From contig JADJRO010000001.1 in the NCBI GenBank assembly GCA_016712145.1, forward strand, positions 2,480,501 to 2,544,500: 64,000 bases of DNA, given 5' to 3'. A model generated the notes under the pieces. It was given only the letters and a program-made list of their open reading frames with translations, searched no databases and was not told the origin of the DNA. Source of the DNA: Saprospiraceae bacterium (GTDB taxonomy: Bacteria > Bacteroidota > Bacteroidia > Chitinophagales > Saprospiraceae). A program made the translations under genes and the position numbers. Below, in pieces: positions 16,926 through 25,259 of this stretch; the first letter of the stretch is position 1; the number at the start of each line of letters is the position of its first letter.

Positions 16926-19154
16926 ATGATTAAGTCAATTCAATTTAAAATTGGACTTTCTTTTTTTCTTTTTCTCTCAGTAATGGCTTGCAAACCGACT
17001 GTGGATCCCACCACGAACATGGTCGGGCTTTTGGAAAAAACATTCAAAAAGAATTCAGTCAAAGAAAATTTTTACTTTCCAAATTCTGCTTTGGTATACT
17101 ATGATTCATTATTAAATATTAATTTAAGTTTTGAAGAGAAAATGGAATGCCTCTACGGGAAAGGAATCACCCTATTGGCTTTGGGCAGAGAACGGGAGGC
17201 AATTCAGGCGTTTGAATTGGTCGCAAGTAAATTGAAAGATCCTTATGGCAGTGGAACGGCTACCTTAATGAGTAAATTGGCTTTGGCGTATTTAAGAATG
17301 GGAGAGCGTCAAAATTGTATCAACAATCATACCGCTGAATCTTGTTTGTTACCAATCCGAGGCACCGGGATCCATAAAGATCAATCGGGTTCTCAAACGG
17401 CCATTAAATTATTTACAAAAATTTTAGATCGTACCCCGGATGATTTATCCGCTCGTTGGTTATTGAATATTGCCTACATGACTGTTGGGGAATATCCGGC
17501 TTCGGTACCTAAAAAATATTTAATCGCAAACCTTGATAAAGATCCAGTCACGGTTTCTTTTAAACCCTTTGTTGACATTGCTCCTTTTCTTGGTTTGAAT
17601 ACAAAAAACATGGCAGGCGGTTTAATCGTCGATGATTTTAATAATGATAATTTATTAGATGCTGTAACTTCTAACTGGAGTTTAACTGAACCCATGCATT
17701 TTTTTACCAATGATGGTAAAGGTGGTTTTAATAATCTGTCTAACAGTTCCAATTTAGGCAAGTTAAATGGTGGACTAAACATTATGCAAGTTGATTATAA
17801 TAATGATGGCAATTTGGATGTTTTTGTTTTAAGAGGTGCCTGGATGGAGCAGTTTGGCGAACAACCAAATTCATTAATAAGAAATAATGGGGATGGCACG
17901 TTTACAGACGTTACCGTTCAAGCAGGTTTGTTGTGTTATTTTCCAACACAGGCAGCTGTCTGGAGAGATTTCAACAAAGATGGTTGGTTGGATTTATTTA
18001 TTGGTAATGAAACATCCAATCAACGGGCTACGTATCCAAGTCAATTTTTTATTAATAATACGGATGGTACGTTTACTGAATCCGCTGCCAAAGCAGGTTG
18101 CCGTATTATAGATTATACAAAAGGAGTTAGTGCTGGTGATTATGACAATGATGGTTTAGAAGATATCTATATATCCAGCGCCGCCGGAAATCAAAGATTA
18201 TTTAGAAATACCGGAATCAAAAATGGAATTCCACAATTTAAAGATGTAACACAACAGGCAGGTTTAGATGATATTAAAATCAAAACGTTCCCTACCTGGT
18301 TTTGGGACTATAATAATGATGGTTGGCTGGATATTTTTGTTAGTGGATATGCCTTTGGCGAATCTATTGCACATACAATGTGTTCTGATGCATTAGGAAT
18401 TCCACACACAGGGAGCAAATTGTATTTGTACCAAAATAATAAAAACGGAACCTTCACCAATGTTTCAAAAGCGGCTGGACTTGATTTTCCCGTTTTTACT
18501 ATGGGTTCCAATTTTGGTGATATTGACAATGATGGTTTTCTGGATATGTATTTAGCTACAGGTAATCCCGAATTTGAAGGAATTGTTCCTAATAAATTAT
18601 TCAGAAATACTGGTAATGGCAGTTTTATGGATATTTCTGTGGTTGCCCGCGTAGCGAATCTACAAAAAGGACATGCCGTAGCAATTACTGATATAGACAA
18701 TGATGGTGATCAGGATATTTATGTGATCATTGGGGGTGCTTATCCCGGTGATTATTTTCATAATTCACTCTATTTAAATCCTGGTCAGAATACCAACCGT
18801 TGGTTTCACTTGCTTCTAGAAGGTAAAGAATCGAATCGCTCTGCAATTGGGGCCAGAATTAAAGTAGTAATAACTGAAAATGGAGTTAAACGTTCCATTT
18901 ATCGGGATGTAAATTCAGGAGGTAGCTTTGGAAGTACATCCCTTCGTAAAGATATCGGTCTGGGTCAGGCTGATATTATTGACGAATTAAGCATTACCTG
19001 GCCAAGAACTCAAAAAACCCAATCCTTCTATAATGTCCCGGTCAATCAAAGCCTTAAATTAATAGAAGGTCAAGGCACTTTAATGAAATTAGAATTACCA
19101 ATCCTTAAATTTATTGGGGATAGTTCTAAAATTCCAATGTGCAATCCATTGTAA
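16926..19154 (+). CDS. CRTAC1-type lipoprotein: TPR-like N-terminus, FG-GAP/VCBS repeats, ASPIC/UnbV domain
   Basis: This 742-residue protein has a hydrophobic leader and lipobox (SVMAC), so it is a probable lipoprotein. Residues about 60-200 are helical TPR-like (GKGITLLALGREREAI). From about 230, seven FG-GAP/VCBS-type calcium loops follow, e.g. DYNNDGNLD, DFNKDGWLD, DYDNDGLED, DYNNDGWLD, DIDNDGFLD and DIDNDGDQD. The C-terminus holds an ASPIC/UnbV domain (YRDVNSGGSFGS, LRKDIGLG). It is a seven-bladed integrin-like propeller displayed at the surface. It has a tandem paralogue at 19513-21744. The role is unknown; adhesion or polymer binding is inferred from the fold. Confidence 0.85.
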   Translation: MIKSIQFKIGLSFFLFLSVMACKPTVDPTTNMVGLLEKTFKKNSVKENFYFPNSALVYYDSLLNINLSFEEKMECLYGKGITLLALGREREAIQAFELVASKLKDPYGSGTATLMSKLALAYLRMGERQNCINNHTAESCLLPIRGTGIHKDQSGSQTAIKLFTKILDRTPDDLSARWLLNIAYMTVGEYPASVPKKYLIANLDKDPVTVSFKPFVDIAPFLGLNTKNMAGGLIVDDFNNDNLLDAVTSNWSLTEPMHFFTNDGKGGFNNLSNSSNLGKLNGGLNIMQVDYNNDGNLDVFVLRGAWMEQFGEQPNSLIRNNGDGTFTDVTVQAGLLCYFPTQAAVWRDFNKDGWLDLFIGNETSNQRATYPSQFFINNTDGTFTESAAKAGCRIIDYTKGVSAGDYDNDGLEDIYISSAAGNQRLFRNTGIKNGIPQFKDVTQQAGLDDIKIKTFPTWFWDYNNDGWLDIFVSGYAFGESIAHTMCSDALGIPHTGSKLYLYQNNKNGTFTNVSKAAGLDFPVFTMGSNFGDIDNDGFLDMYLATGNPEFEGIVPNKLFRNTGNGSFMDISVVARVANLQKGHAVAITDIDNDGDQDIYVIIGGAYPGDYFHNSLYLNPGQNTNRWFHLLLEGKESNRSAIGARIKVVITENGVKRSIYRDVNSGGSFGSTSLRKDIGLGQADIIDELSITWPRTQKTQSFYNVPVNQSLKLIEGQGTLMKLELPILKFIGDSSKIPMCNPL

Positions 19155-19512
19155 TAAAATAAGAAAGCTAATTTTTAATCAACCTTTTATTGACTTATTA
19201 ATTTTTATCCTTTTATTAGACCTATTCATCCTGTCTATTTCATAATACACAAATTTTAAGAAGTCTTAGTGCTTTTCCTATCTAATCTTGACCCAGGAAT
19301 TAAAGAACTGGAATTACCATTTATGTGTAGAACACATTAAGAATTTTCTAAGAAACACATGATTTTACCAATTGGGGGCAAATGTTAAATCATTTGCAGG
19401 GCTGTCCTATTTCTTTAATCTAACGAATAGATCAATCAGATTTGAATCGGTTGAATTGAATGAACCTGAAATTTTTTAAATAAAAATTGAAAATTTTAAA
19501 ACGATTTTATCA
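19155..19512. other. 358-bp gap between the tandem paralogues
   Basis: It is AT-rich and has no supported ORF. Its length and composition resemble the gap upstream of the first paralogue, but I see no obvious sequence match between the two upstream regions. The second copy may therefore have its own promoter. No hairpin with a T-run was found. Confidence 0.45.
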
Positions 19513-21744
19513 ATGAAAACAATCGTGTATTTAGTTGTTGCACTCCTTGGAATCGCTTTTGCTTTCTTTAAGTGCTCAACGTCCCAGGATTCAACTCAAA
19601 AGATGAGTCAAATGCTTCAGTCCATTTATCAGAAAAATTTAGCACCTGATAATCCATTTGCACCCATTGCTGCATTAAAATTATATGATTCCATTTTAAA
19701 ACAGAATTTAAGTGAAATGGATCGGATGGAGCTCCTGTTTAGAAGAGGTTTTGCTTTGCTTGCAATGGGCAGAGAAGCTGAATCTGTACAACAATTAGAA
19801 TTTTTATCTCAAAGATTGACCGATCCATATGATCCCAGTACCATTATTTTAATGAAAAAACTGTCAATATCTTATTTGCGTTTGGGTGAAAAACAAAACT
19901 GTGTAACAAATCATACAGTAGAATCTTGTTTGTTGCCAATTCGTGGTACTGGCATTCATAAAGATCAATCCAATTCAAGAAATGCCATCACGATTTTAAA
20001 TAAAATACTTGAAAAAGAACCCATGGATTTTGAAAGTCGTTGGATACTCAATATTGCTTATATGACGGTTGGAGAATATCCGACCCAGGTTCCTACTAAA
20101 TTCCTGATACCCAATTTAGACAAAGATCCTACCGAAGAAAATTTTAAACCATTTGTGGATATCGCTCCAATGCTTGGGATTATTTCCAGTAATCTCGCAG
20201 GTGGTGCAATAACGGATGATTTTAATGGAGATGGTTTTTTAGATATCATTACTTCTGACTGGTCATTAAAAGGAACTATGCATTGTTATATCAATGATGG
20301 CAAAGGCAGCTTTTCAGATGTAAGCCAATCTTCTAATTTATCTCAATTAACCGGTGGATTAAATATTATGCAAACAGATTATGATAATGATGGTGATCTT
20401 GATATTTTCGTTGCAAGGGGTGCGTGGATGAATAAGTATGGAGAACAACCCAAATCCTTGTTACGAAATAACGGGGATGTTACATTTACTGATGTTACCG
20501 AAGAAAGTGGATTGATCTCCATGCGTCCAACGCAGGCCGCGGTGTGGCGAGATTTTAATAAAGATGGCTGGCTTGATTTATTTATTGGCAATGAAGCCAC
20601 TCCAAATACGACCGACTATCCCAGCCAATTATTTATCAATGATAAAAAGGGTCACTTTACAGAGGTTGCAGAACAAGCCGGTTGTCAGCTAATTGATTTT
20701 ATCAAAGGTGTAACTGCAGGTGATTATAACAATGATGGGTTTGAAGATATTTACATTTCAAGTTTAACAGGTCAACAGGTATTACTAAAAAATATGGGTG
20801 TAAAAAATAACATTCCAATTTTCCAAAATGTAACTCATGAAGCTGGTTTAGATGATATTAAAGCAAAAACTTTTCCTACTTGGTTTTGGGATTATAACAA
20901 CGATGGATGGTTAGATATTTTTGTGAGTGGTTATGATTTTGGAAAATCCATTGCGACAACCACTTGTATGGAAGAACTTGGTATAGAACAAACGATTTGT
21001 CAAATGCATTTATATCGAAACAATAAAAACGGTAGTTTTACAAATGTTTCGAATGAAGCCGGTCTGAAACATGCAGTGTATGCAATGGGTGCAAATTTTG
21101 GCGATGTAGACAATGATGGATATTTAGATTTGTATTTAGCAACAGGAAATCCGGAATTTGAATCCTTAGTACCAAATCGTTTGTTTAAAAATTCTGCGGA
21201 TGGAAAATTTACCGATGTAACGGTAGCTGCCCGTGTTGGAAACTTACAAAAAGGCCATGGCGTTGCAATATCAGATATGGATAATGATGGAGATCAGGAT
21301 ATTTTTGTTGAAATCGGCGGTGCATTTCCGGGTGATTTTTTTCACAATTCCTTTTATCTTAATCCGGGGCAAAATAATAACAACTGGATTCAAGTCCTTT
21401 TGGAAGGGAGTGATTCCAATAAAGCTGCTATTGGATCCCGCATTAAAATCAGCATCACTGAAAATGGAACGAAACGGGATATATACAGAGATGTAAATTC
21501 CGGTGGAAGCTTTGGTTCGTCTTCTTTAAGAAAAGATATTGGTTTGGGCAGTGCTGCAATTATTGATGAACTTACAATAACCTGGCAGAAATCTCAGAAA
21601 CAAGAAGTCTTTCATAATATACCTGTTAATCAACGATTGAAAATTAAAGAAGGCGAAAATAAGATTACAAAAATAGAATTAGCGCCACTTCGCTTTCTTG
21701 GTGATAGTACAAAAATACCTATGTGCAAACCAGCTATTATTTAA
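19513..21744 (+). CDS. CRTAC1-type protein, tandem paralogue of 16926-19154
   Basis: This 743-residue protein has the same architecture as its neighbour: leader, TPR-like region, seven calcium-loop repeats (DFNGDGFLD to DMDNDGDQD) and ASPIC/UnbV tail. Long stretches are identical or nearly so, such as ESCLLPIRGTGIHKDQS and TFPTWFWDYNNDGWLDIF. The leader has Cys in AFFKCSTS, a poorer lipobox than the first copy, so lipidation is uncertain. The pair is a gene duplication. Codon use looks like its neighbour's and there is no sign of recent transfer. Distinct leaders could send the two copies to different places. Confidence 0.85.
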   Translation: MKTIVYLVVALLGIAFAFFKCSTSQDSTQKMSQMLQSIYQKNLAPDNPFAPIAALKLYDSILKQNLSEMDRMELLFRRGFALLAMGREAESVQQLEFLSQRLTDPYDPSTIILMKKLSISYLRLGEKQNCVTNHTVESCLLPIRGTGIHKDQSNSRNAITILNKILEKEPMDFESRWILNIAYMTVGEYPTQVPTKFLIPNLDKDPTEENFKPFVDIAPMLGIISSNLAGGAITDDFNGDGFLDIITSDWSLKGTMHCYINDGKGSFSDVSQSSNLSQLTGGLNIMQTDYDNDGDLDIFVARGAWMNKYGEQPKSLLRNNGDVTFTDVTEESGLISMRPTQAAVWRDFNKDGWLDLFIGNEATPNTTDYPSQLFINDKKGHFTEVAEQAGCQLIDFIKGVTAGDYNNDGFEDIYISSLTGQQVLLKNMGVKNNIPIFQNVTHEAGLDDIKAKTFPTWFWDYNNDGWLDIFVSGYDFGKSIATTTCMEELGIEQTICQMHLYRNNKNGSFTNVSNEAGLKHAVYAMGANFGDVDNDGYLDLYLATGNPEFESLVPNRLFKNSADGKFTDVTVAARVGNLQKGHGVAISDMDNDGDQDIFVEIGGAFPGDFFHNSFYLNPGQNNNNWIQVLLEGSDSNKAAIGSRIKISITENGTKRDIYRDVNSGGSFGSSSLRKDIGLGSAAIIDELTITWQKSQKQEVFHNIPVNQRLKIKEGENKITKIELAPLRFLGDSTKIPMCKPAII

Positions 21745-21843
21745 GGGTGTTCTGAATCTATTTTTATTAATTATTTCAATTAGATTCATTTTATTTACCA
21801 TTCCATTCAGTTTATATTTGCAATTTTCTTAGACTTTTAAGAT

Positions 21844-22376
21844 TTGCAAATAGACTTTTGTTATATTGAATCCCCACTTGGAAAATTAATAGCTGGTGCT
21901 GATCATTCCGGAATTTGTTTTTTAGAATTTACCGATGGCACCGAGCTATCAATGAATGAATTAAGCTTTCGGCTAAAGAAAGATCCGCATGATATTCATT
22001 TTAATATTTCTGATTTGTTGAATCAACTCATTCTTGAATTGAATGAATATTTTGCCGGACTAAGAAAATCATTTACGGTTCCCTTGTCTTTTTATGGTAC
22101 TGATTTTCAAAAAAGGTTTGGAATGAATTGTTAAAAATTCCATTTGGAACAACCAGCAGTTATCAACAACAAGCGATTCGTTTGGGGAATCTTGCAGCCA
22201 TTCGTGCCGTCGCTCATGCCAATGGCACCAATAAACTTGCTATACTGGTTCCATGCCACCGGGTCATCGGTTCAGATGGAAATCTTACCGGGTATGCAGG
22301 CGGACTGTGGCGAAAGAAATTTTTATTAGAACTCGAGCAATCGAATTCAAAACAATTGGCCCTTTTTTCTTCGTGA
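21844..22376 (+). pseudogene. ogt: ogt-type methylated-DNA--cysteine methyltransferase, frameshifted
   Basis: The first frame (TTG start at 21844) gives IDFCYIESPLGKLIAGAD and the N-terminal domain, ending TDFQKRFGMNC then stop at 22134. One base added near 22110-22120 restores TDFQKRVWNELLKIPFG, continuing in the next frame to LVPCHRVIGSDG. Corrected length is 177 residues, normal for Ogt, with the acceptor Cys at about 138 in PCHR and the RAVAHANGTN helix intact. Function would be direct repair of O6-alkylguanine by suicide transfer to Cys. The lesion is a single base in an A/G-rich run, so either a sequencing error or a recent inactivation. No AraC domain is fused. Confidence 0.8.
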
Positions 22377-22760
22377 TTCGTTTGGAGAGACTGTAGAGAG
22401 GAAGTCTGTAGTCTATAGAGAAGAAGTCTAAAAGAAAATTAATTTGGCTTTCCATCCCGGCTTAGGTGTTAGGTGATAATTGTAAGTTGTTACTGGTTAA
22501 TTATAAATGGTTAATGAACATTTCTTTTTTCTCTTCGAAGTCCAAAATACAATTTTCAATTTTTATTTCAAAATTGCAGCATTACAAGATTGTAGAATTC
22601 TTAAAACCTCCAGACTTCCTCTCTATATCAGGAGTCAACAGTCAGAAGTTAACAGTCAATTAAATTCATAACCACAGACTTCCTCTCTACAGACTACAGA
22701 CTCTCTCCTACATTATAACATGGTAGCTTTGCAGGATTGTACCATTGTAGCATTGTTCCC
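22377..22760. repeat. Intergenic region of dispersed short repeats (GTCTGTAGTC type)
   Basis: This gap between the convergent ogt and dinB genes has GAAGTCTGTAGTCTATAG near 22400. The inverted counterpart (CTACAGACTACAGACTC) lies near 22690-22710, so the ends could pair. Between and after them are short words such as GCAGCATTACAAGATTGTAG, echoed near 22725-22775 by TTGCAGGATTGTACCATTGTAGC. The same GTCTGTAGTCTATAG string recurs at about 50688. No supported ORF. Confidence 0.55.
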
Positions 22761-23906
22761 TCACAGCACTGCAGCACGCATTACCGATCCGGATCCCCAA
22801 CGTTTGCGAATGTGGTCGAGTTGTTGCAACAAGGCTATTTGTTCTTCTGTATCTTCAAATAAACTGATTTGATAATGACCGTGTACCAACCCGCTAAATT
22901 TTAATCCAACCAATCGAATCAGTTGTCTTTTTTCATAAAGGCTGTCAAACAATTCATAACACACACGTCGCAGGGTATTATCCTGTGAAGTATATGCAAT
23001 GCGCCGTTGTTTGGAATAGGTATTAAAATCTGCATAACGTATTTTAACTGTTACACAGGAACACACCCGATTGCTTTGTCGCATTTCGAATGCCAGTTTT
23101 TCACACATATCCAGTAATAAAATTTTAATCCGTTTAATATCGAGTGTATCCTGTTCAAAGGTGCGCTCTTTTGAAATGGATTTTTGTTCGTGATAAGGTA
23201 AAACCGGTCGTTCGTCAATTGCATTGGCATGTTCCCATAAATGACGGCCACTGTCATTGCCAAATTCCCGTTGAAGCAAGGGTACCGGTATCTGACTTAA
23301 AATATGAATTGTCCGCACACCCATAAAACTTAAACGTTTATAGGTTTCTTTTCCAATTCCCGGAATTTTTGCAGTACTGAGGGGTGAAAGAAACGAACGT
23401 TCCGTTCCTTTCTCAATTTGAATGGCCCCATTGGGTTTCGCTTCATTGGTCCCCACTTTAGAAACCAATTTATTAACGGATAGTCCAAATGAAATCGGAA
23501 GTCCTGTTTCCCGGGTTAACTTTTGCCTTAATTCTCCCGACCATTTCATACAGCCAAAATAGCGATCCATGCCGGTGAGATCCAGGTAAAATTCGTCAAT
23601 GGAGGCTTTTTCAAATATCGGCGCTTCCTCCGATATAATTTCGGTTACCATCCCCGAATATTTGGAATAGGAATCCATATCTCCCCGGATAACCTGGGCT
23701 TGCGGACAAAGTCGCAAGGCCATTTTCATAGGCATGGCCGAATGCACCCCAAAAGCACGGGCTTCATAACTGCAGGCCGCTACTACACCCCGATTGCTAT
23801 AGCCTCCCACTATAATTGGTTTACCCAGCAAACTGCTGTTTTTGATGCATTCCACTGAGACAAAAAAAGCATCCAAATCCATGTGCAAGATCGCACGGTC
23901 GTACAT
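22761..23906 (-). CDS. dinB: DNA polymerase IV (Y-family)
   Basis: This 381-residue protein starts YDRAILHMDLDAFFVSVE with the first catalytic Asp. It has SYEARAFGVHSAMP, then SIDEFYLDLTG (YxDxS/T-type palm motif, second acidic pair), ISFGLSVNKLVSKVGT, KIPGIGKET (HhH) and a little-finger domain. It lacks a clear beta-clamp tail beyond GSGSVMRAAVL. It performs error-prone bypass of damaged template. The gene is divergent from a LexA-like XRE-S24 regulator, and an inverted repeat overlies its -7 box, so damage-inducible control is likely. Confidence 0.95.
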   Translation of the reverse strand: MYDRAILHMDLDAFFVSVECIKNSSLLGKPIIVGGYSNRGVVAACSYEARAFGVHSAMPMKMALRLCPQAQVIRGDMDSYSKYSGMVTEIISEEAPIFEKASIDEFYLDLTGMDRYFGCMKWSGELRQKLTRETGLPISFGLSVNKLVSKVGTNEAKPNGAIQIEKGTERSFLSPLSTAKIPGIGKETYKRLSFMGVRTIHILSQIPVPLLQREFGNDSGRHLWEHANAIDERPVLPYHEQKSISKERTFEQDTLDIKRIKILLLDMCEKLAFEMRQSNRVCSCVTVKIRYADFNTYSKQRRIAYTSQDNTLRRVCYELFDSLYEKRQLIRLVGLKFSGLVHGHYQISLFEDTEEQIALLQQLDHIRKRWGSGSVMRAAVL

Positions 23907-23934
23907 AGCTAATAATTAAATTAATCAGACGATT

Positions 23935-23957
23935 ATATCGGCAAATATAGTCGATAT
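23935..23957 (-). promoter_or_regulatory. dinB promoter with overlapping inverted repeat (candidate operator)
   Basis: On the minus strand TATATTTG (23949-23942) matches the Bacteroidota -7 box for dinB. It is enclosed by the inverted repeat ATATCG-N11-CGATAT (23935-23957). A wider inverted pair GGCAAAT (23940-23946) / ATTTGCC (23985-23991) also frames the promoter region. An operator on top of the -7 box next to a LexA-like gene fits repression, but binding is inferred. Confidence 0.5.
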
Positions 23958-24021
23958 TTTATTAAAAAGTTTTTTGTTTGTCAAATTTGCCTTAACTTGA
24001 GCCGTACTAAAGTTTAACTAC

Positions 24022-24791
24022 ATGTTTCTGGTACAAAATCTTCGCTTCCTTCGTCAAAAAATGGACTATTCGCAAGCACAGGCAGCCGATAAAATCGGCA
24101 TTCCGCGGACAACCCTCGGAGATTATGAACGAGGACATACTGAACCCGATATGGCCCTGTTGATTAAAATTGCAAAAGCCTATGAGGTCCAAATTGAAGC
24201 CCTGCTCACCCGGCAAATGGAAAAACTAAGCTGGGATGAAGTGAGTACTAAAAATGTCAAAATCCTGGCAATGACCATTGACCAAAAGAAAAAGGAAATA
24301 TTGAACTGGTCCGTACCAAAGCCGCCGCAGGATATTTAGAAAATTTTCAAGATCCAGAATTCGTCAGTGAATTGCCACGTTTGCATTTCCCGGCATTAAA
24401 AGGCTTTTACAGGGCTTTTGAAATTGAAGGGGATTCCATGCTGCCAATGGAATCAGGATCAATCGTGATCTGTAAATACGTCGAGCGATTGAATGAAATT
24501 AAAAACGACGAACCCTACATCGTAGTTTCACAAAGAGACGGTGTCGTCTATAAGCGACTGCAATTAAATCAAGAACATCAGGCCATCAACTGCATTTCAG
24601 ATAATATTCAATACCCGGTTTTTCAATTGGGCTACGAAGATGTTAGAGAAATCTGGGAATACCACGCCCATCTGGCATTCACTGAACCCAAAACCAGTTT
24701 TGAAAATTGGAACGAAGATCGAATGGGCGATATTCAGAAAAAAGTCACTGAATTACATAAACACTATATCGGAAAATCTGAAGGAAATTAA
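24022..24791 (+). pseudogene. LexA-like XRE-HTH + S24 autopeptidase repressor, frameshifted
   Basis: The first frame (ATG 24022) encodes an XRE helix-turn-helix (RFLRQKMDYSQAQAADKIGIP) and breaks at about 24296-24300. One added A there restores NIELVRTKAAAGYLENF, continuing to the S24 domain in the next frame. The corrected protein is 256 residues. It has a candidate Ala-Gly cleavage bond at about 103-104, nucleophile Ser139 (IEGDSMLP) and Lys178 (VYKRL), with LexA-like 39-residue spacing. This suits RecA-stimulated self-cleavage and derepression of the divergent dinB. Without the extra base the DNA-binding and protease halves are separated. Homopolymer error is the simplest explanation. Confidence 0.8.
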
Positions 24792-24881
24792 AATTCGCTT
24801 TCAATGTTACACAAGCTAATAGCTAGCTAGCTACAGAATAGAAATTAAAATATTTTTGCTGGCTATAAATAAACGATTCGC

Positions 24882-24989
24882 TTATTTTAAAATAAACAAT
24901 TTATAAATCGCTACACACAGAATTGCAAAACTTATCGAAGCCAAGACAATTGCTACGATTCGCATTCTCCTCCTAAGTTCTATTCGCAT
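24882..24989 (-). CDS. Possible 35-residue single-TM peptide
   Basis: A small frame starts at ATG 24989 and reads MRIELRRRMRIVAIVL, then a hydrophobic stretch, and ends FILK. The positively charged N-terminus plus a single helix of about 18 residues looks like a small inner-membrane peptide. A purine-rich AGGAGG lies inside, three bases before the second ATG, so translation might begin there. No homologue can be named and chance is possible. Confidence 0.3.
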   Translation of the reverse strand: MRIELRRRMRIVAIVLASISFAILCVAIYKLFILK

Positions 24990-25172
24990 CGTTTTTAATT
25001 ATTAGTTCAACAGAATTAATCTACAATACAAAAATACGCTGGAACAGAATCCGTGAAGCTAAGGAGTAAGCAGTTATTAAACAATTTAATTCCAATCCTA
25101 CAGGTCCAATACCAATTGTAATTACCATCATTTTGAATTGAACACTTCAAACCAATTTGCTCCGCTTGTATT

Positions 25173-25205
25173 AAAAAAAAAATCCGGAAGTTCCCTCCCG
25201 GATTT
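25173..25205 (-). terminator. Intrinsic terminator after the PDZ-T9SS gene
   Basis: AAATCCGG (25180-25187) pairs with CCGGATTT (25198-25205) around a ten-base loop. Read on the minus strand the stem is followed by a run of Ts (the A-run at 25173-25182). It lies 54 bases beyond the stop of the minus-strand gene at 25260, as expected for the end of the BlaI/M56/PDZ transcript. Confidence 0.8.
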
Positions 25206-25259
25206 CGTTTAATTTTATTAAACTATGCTACTGAAACAAAGATAGAAGAAAGCCAAATT

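Larger units (their letters stand above)
24792..25259. other. 468-bp region between convergent genes
   Basis: It holds a run of overlapping AGCTA units near 24816-24834, a possible 35-residue membrane peptide on the minus strand (24882-24989), an AT-rich stretch and a rho-independent-type terminator near 25173-25205. Otherwise nothing is recognised. Confidence 0.5.

Noticed and set aside
18308..18700. 130-residue minus-strand ORF in the first CRTAC1 gene
   Set aside because: It is the antisense of the calcium-loop repeats, and the same kind of shadow recurs in the paralogue.
22466..22663. 65-residue ORF between ogt and dinB
   Set aside because: It lies in the repeat-rich gap and ends in the repeat; no motif or sensible start context.
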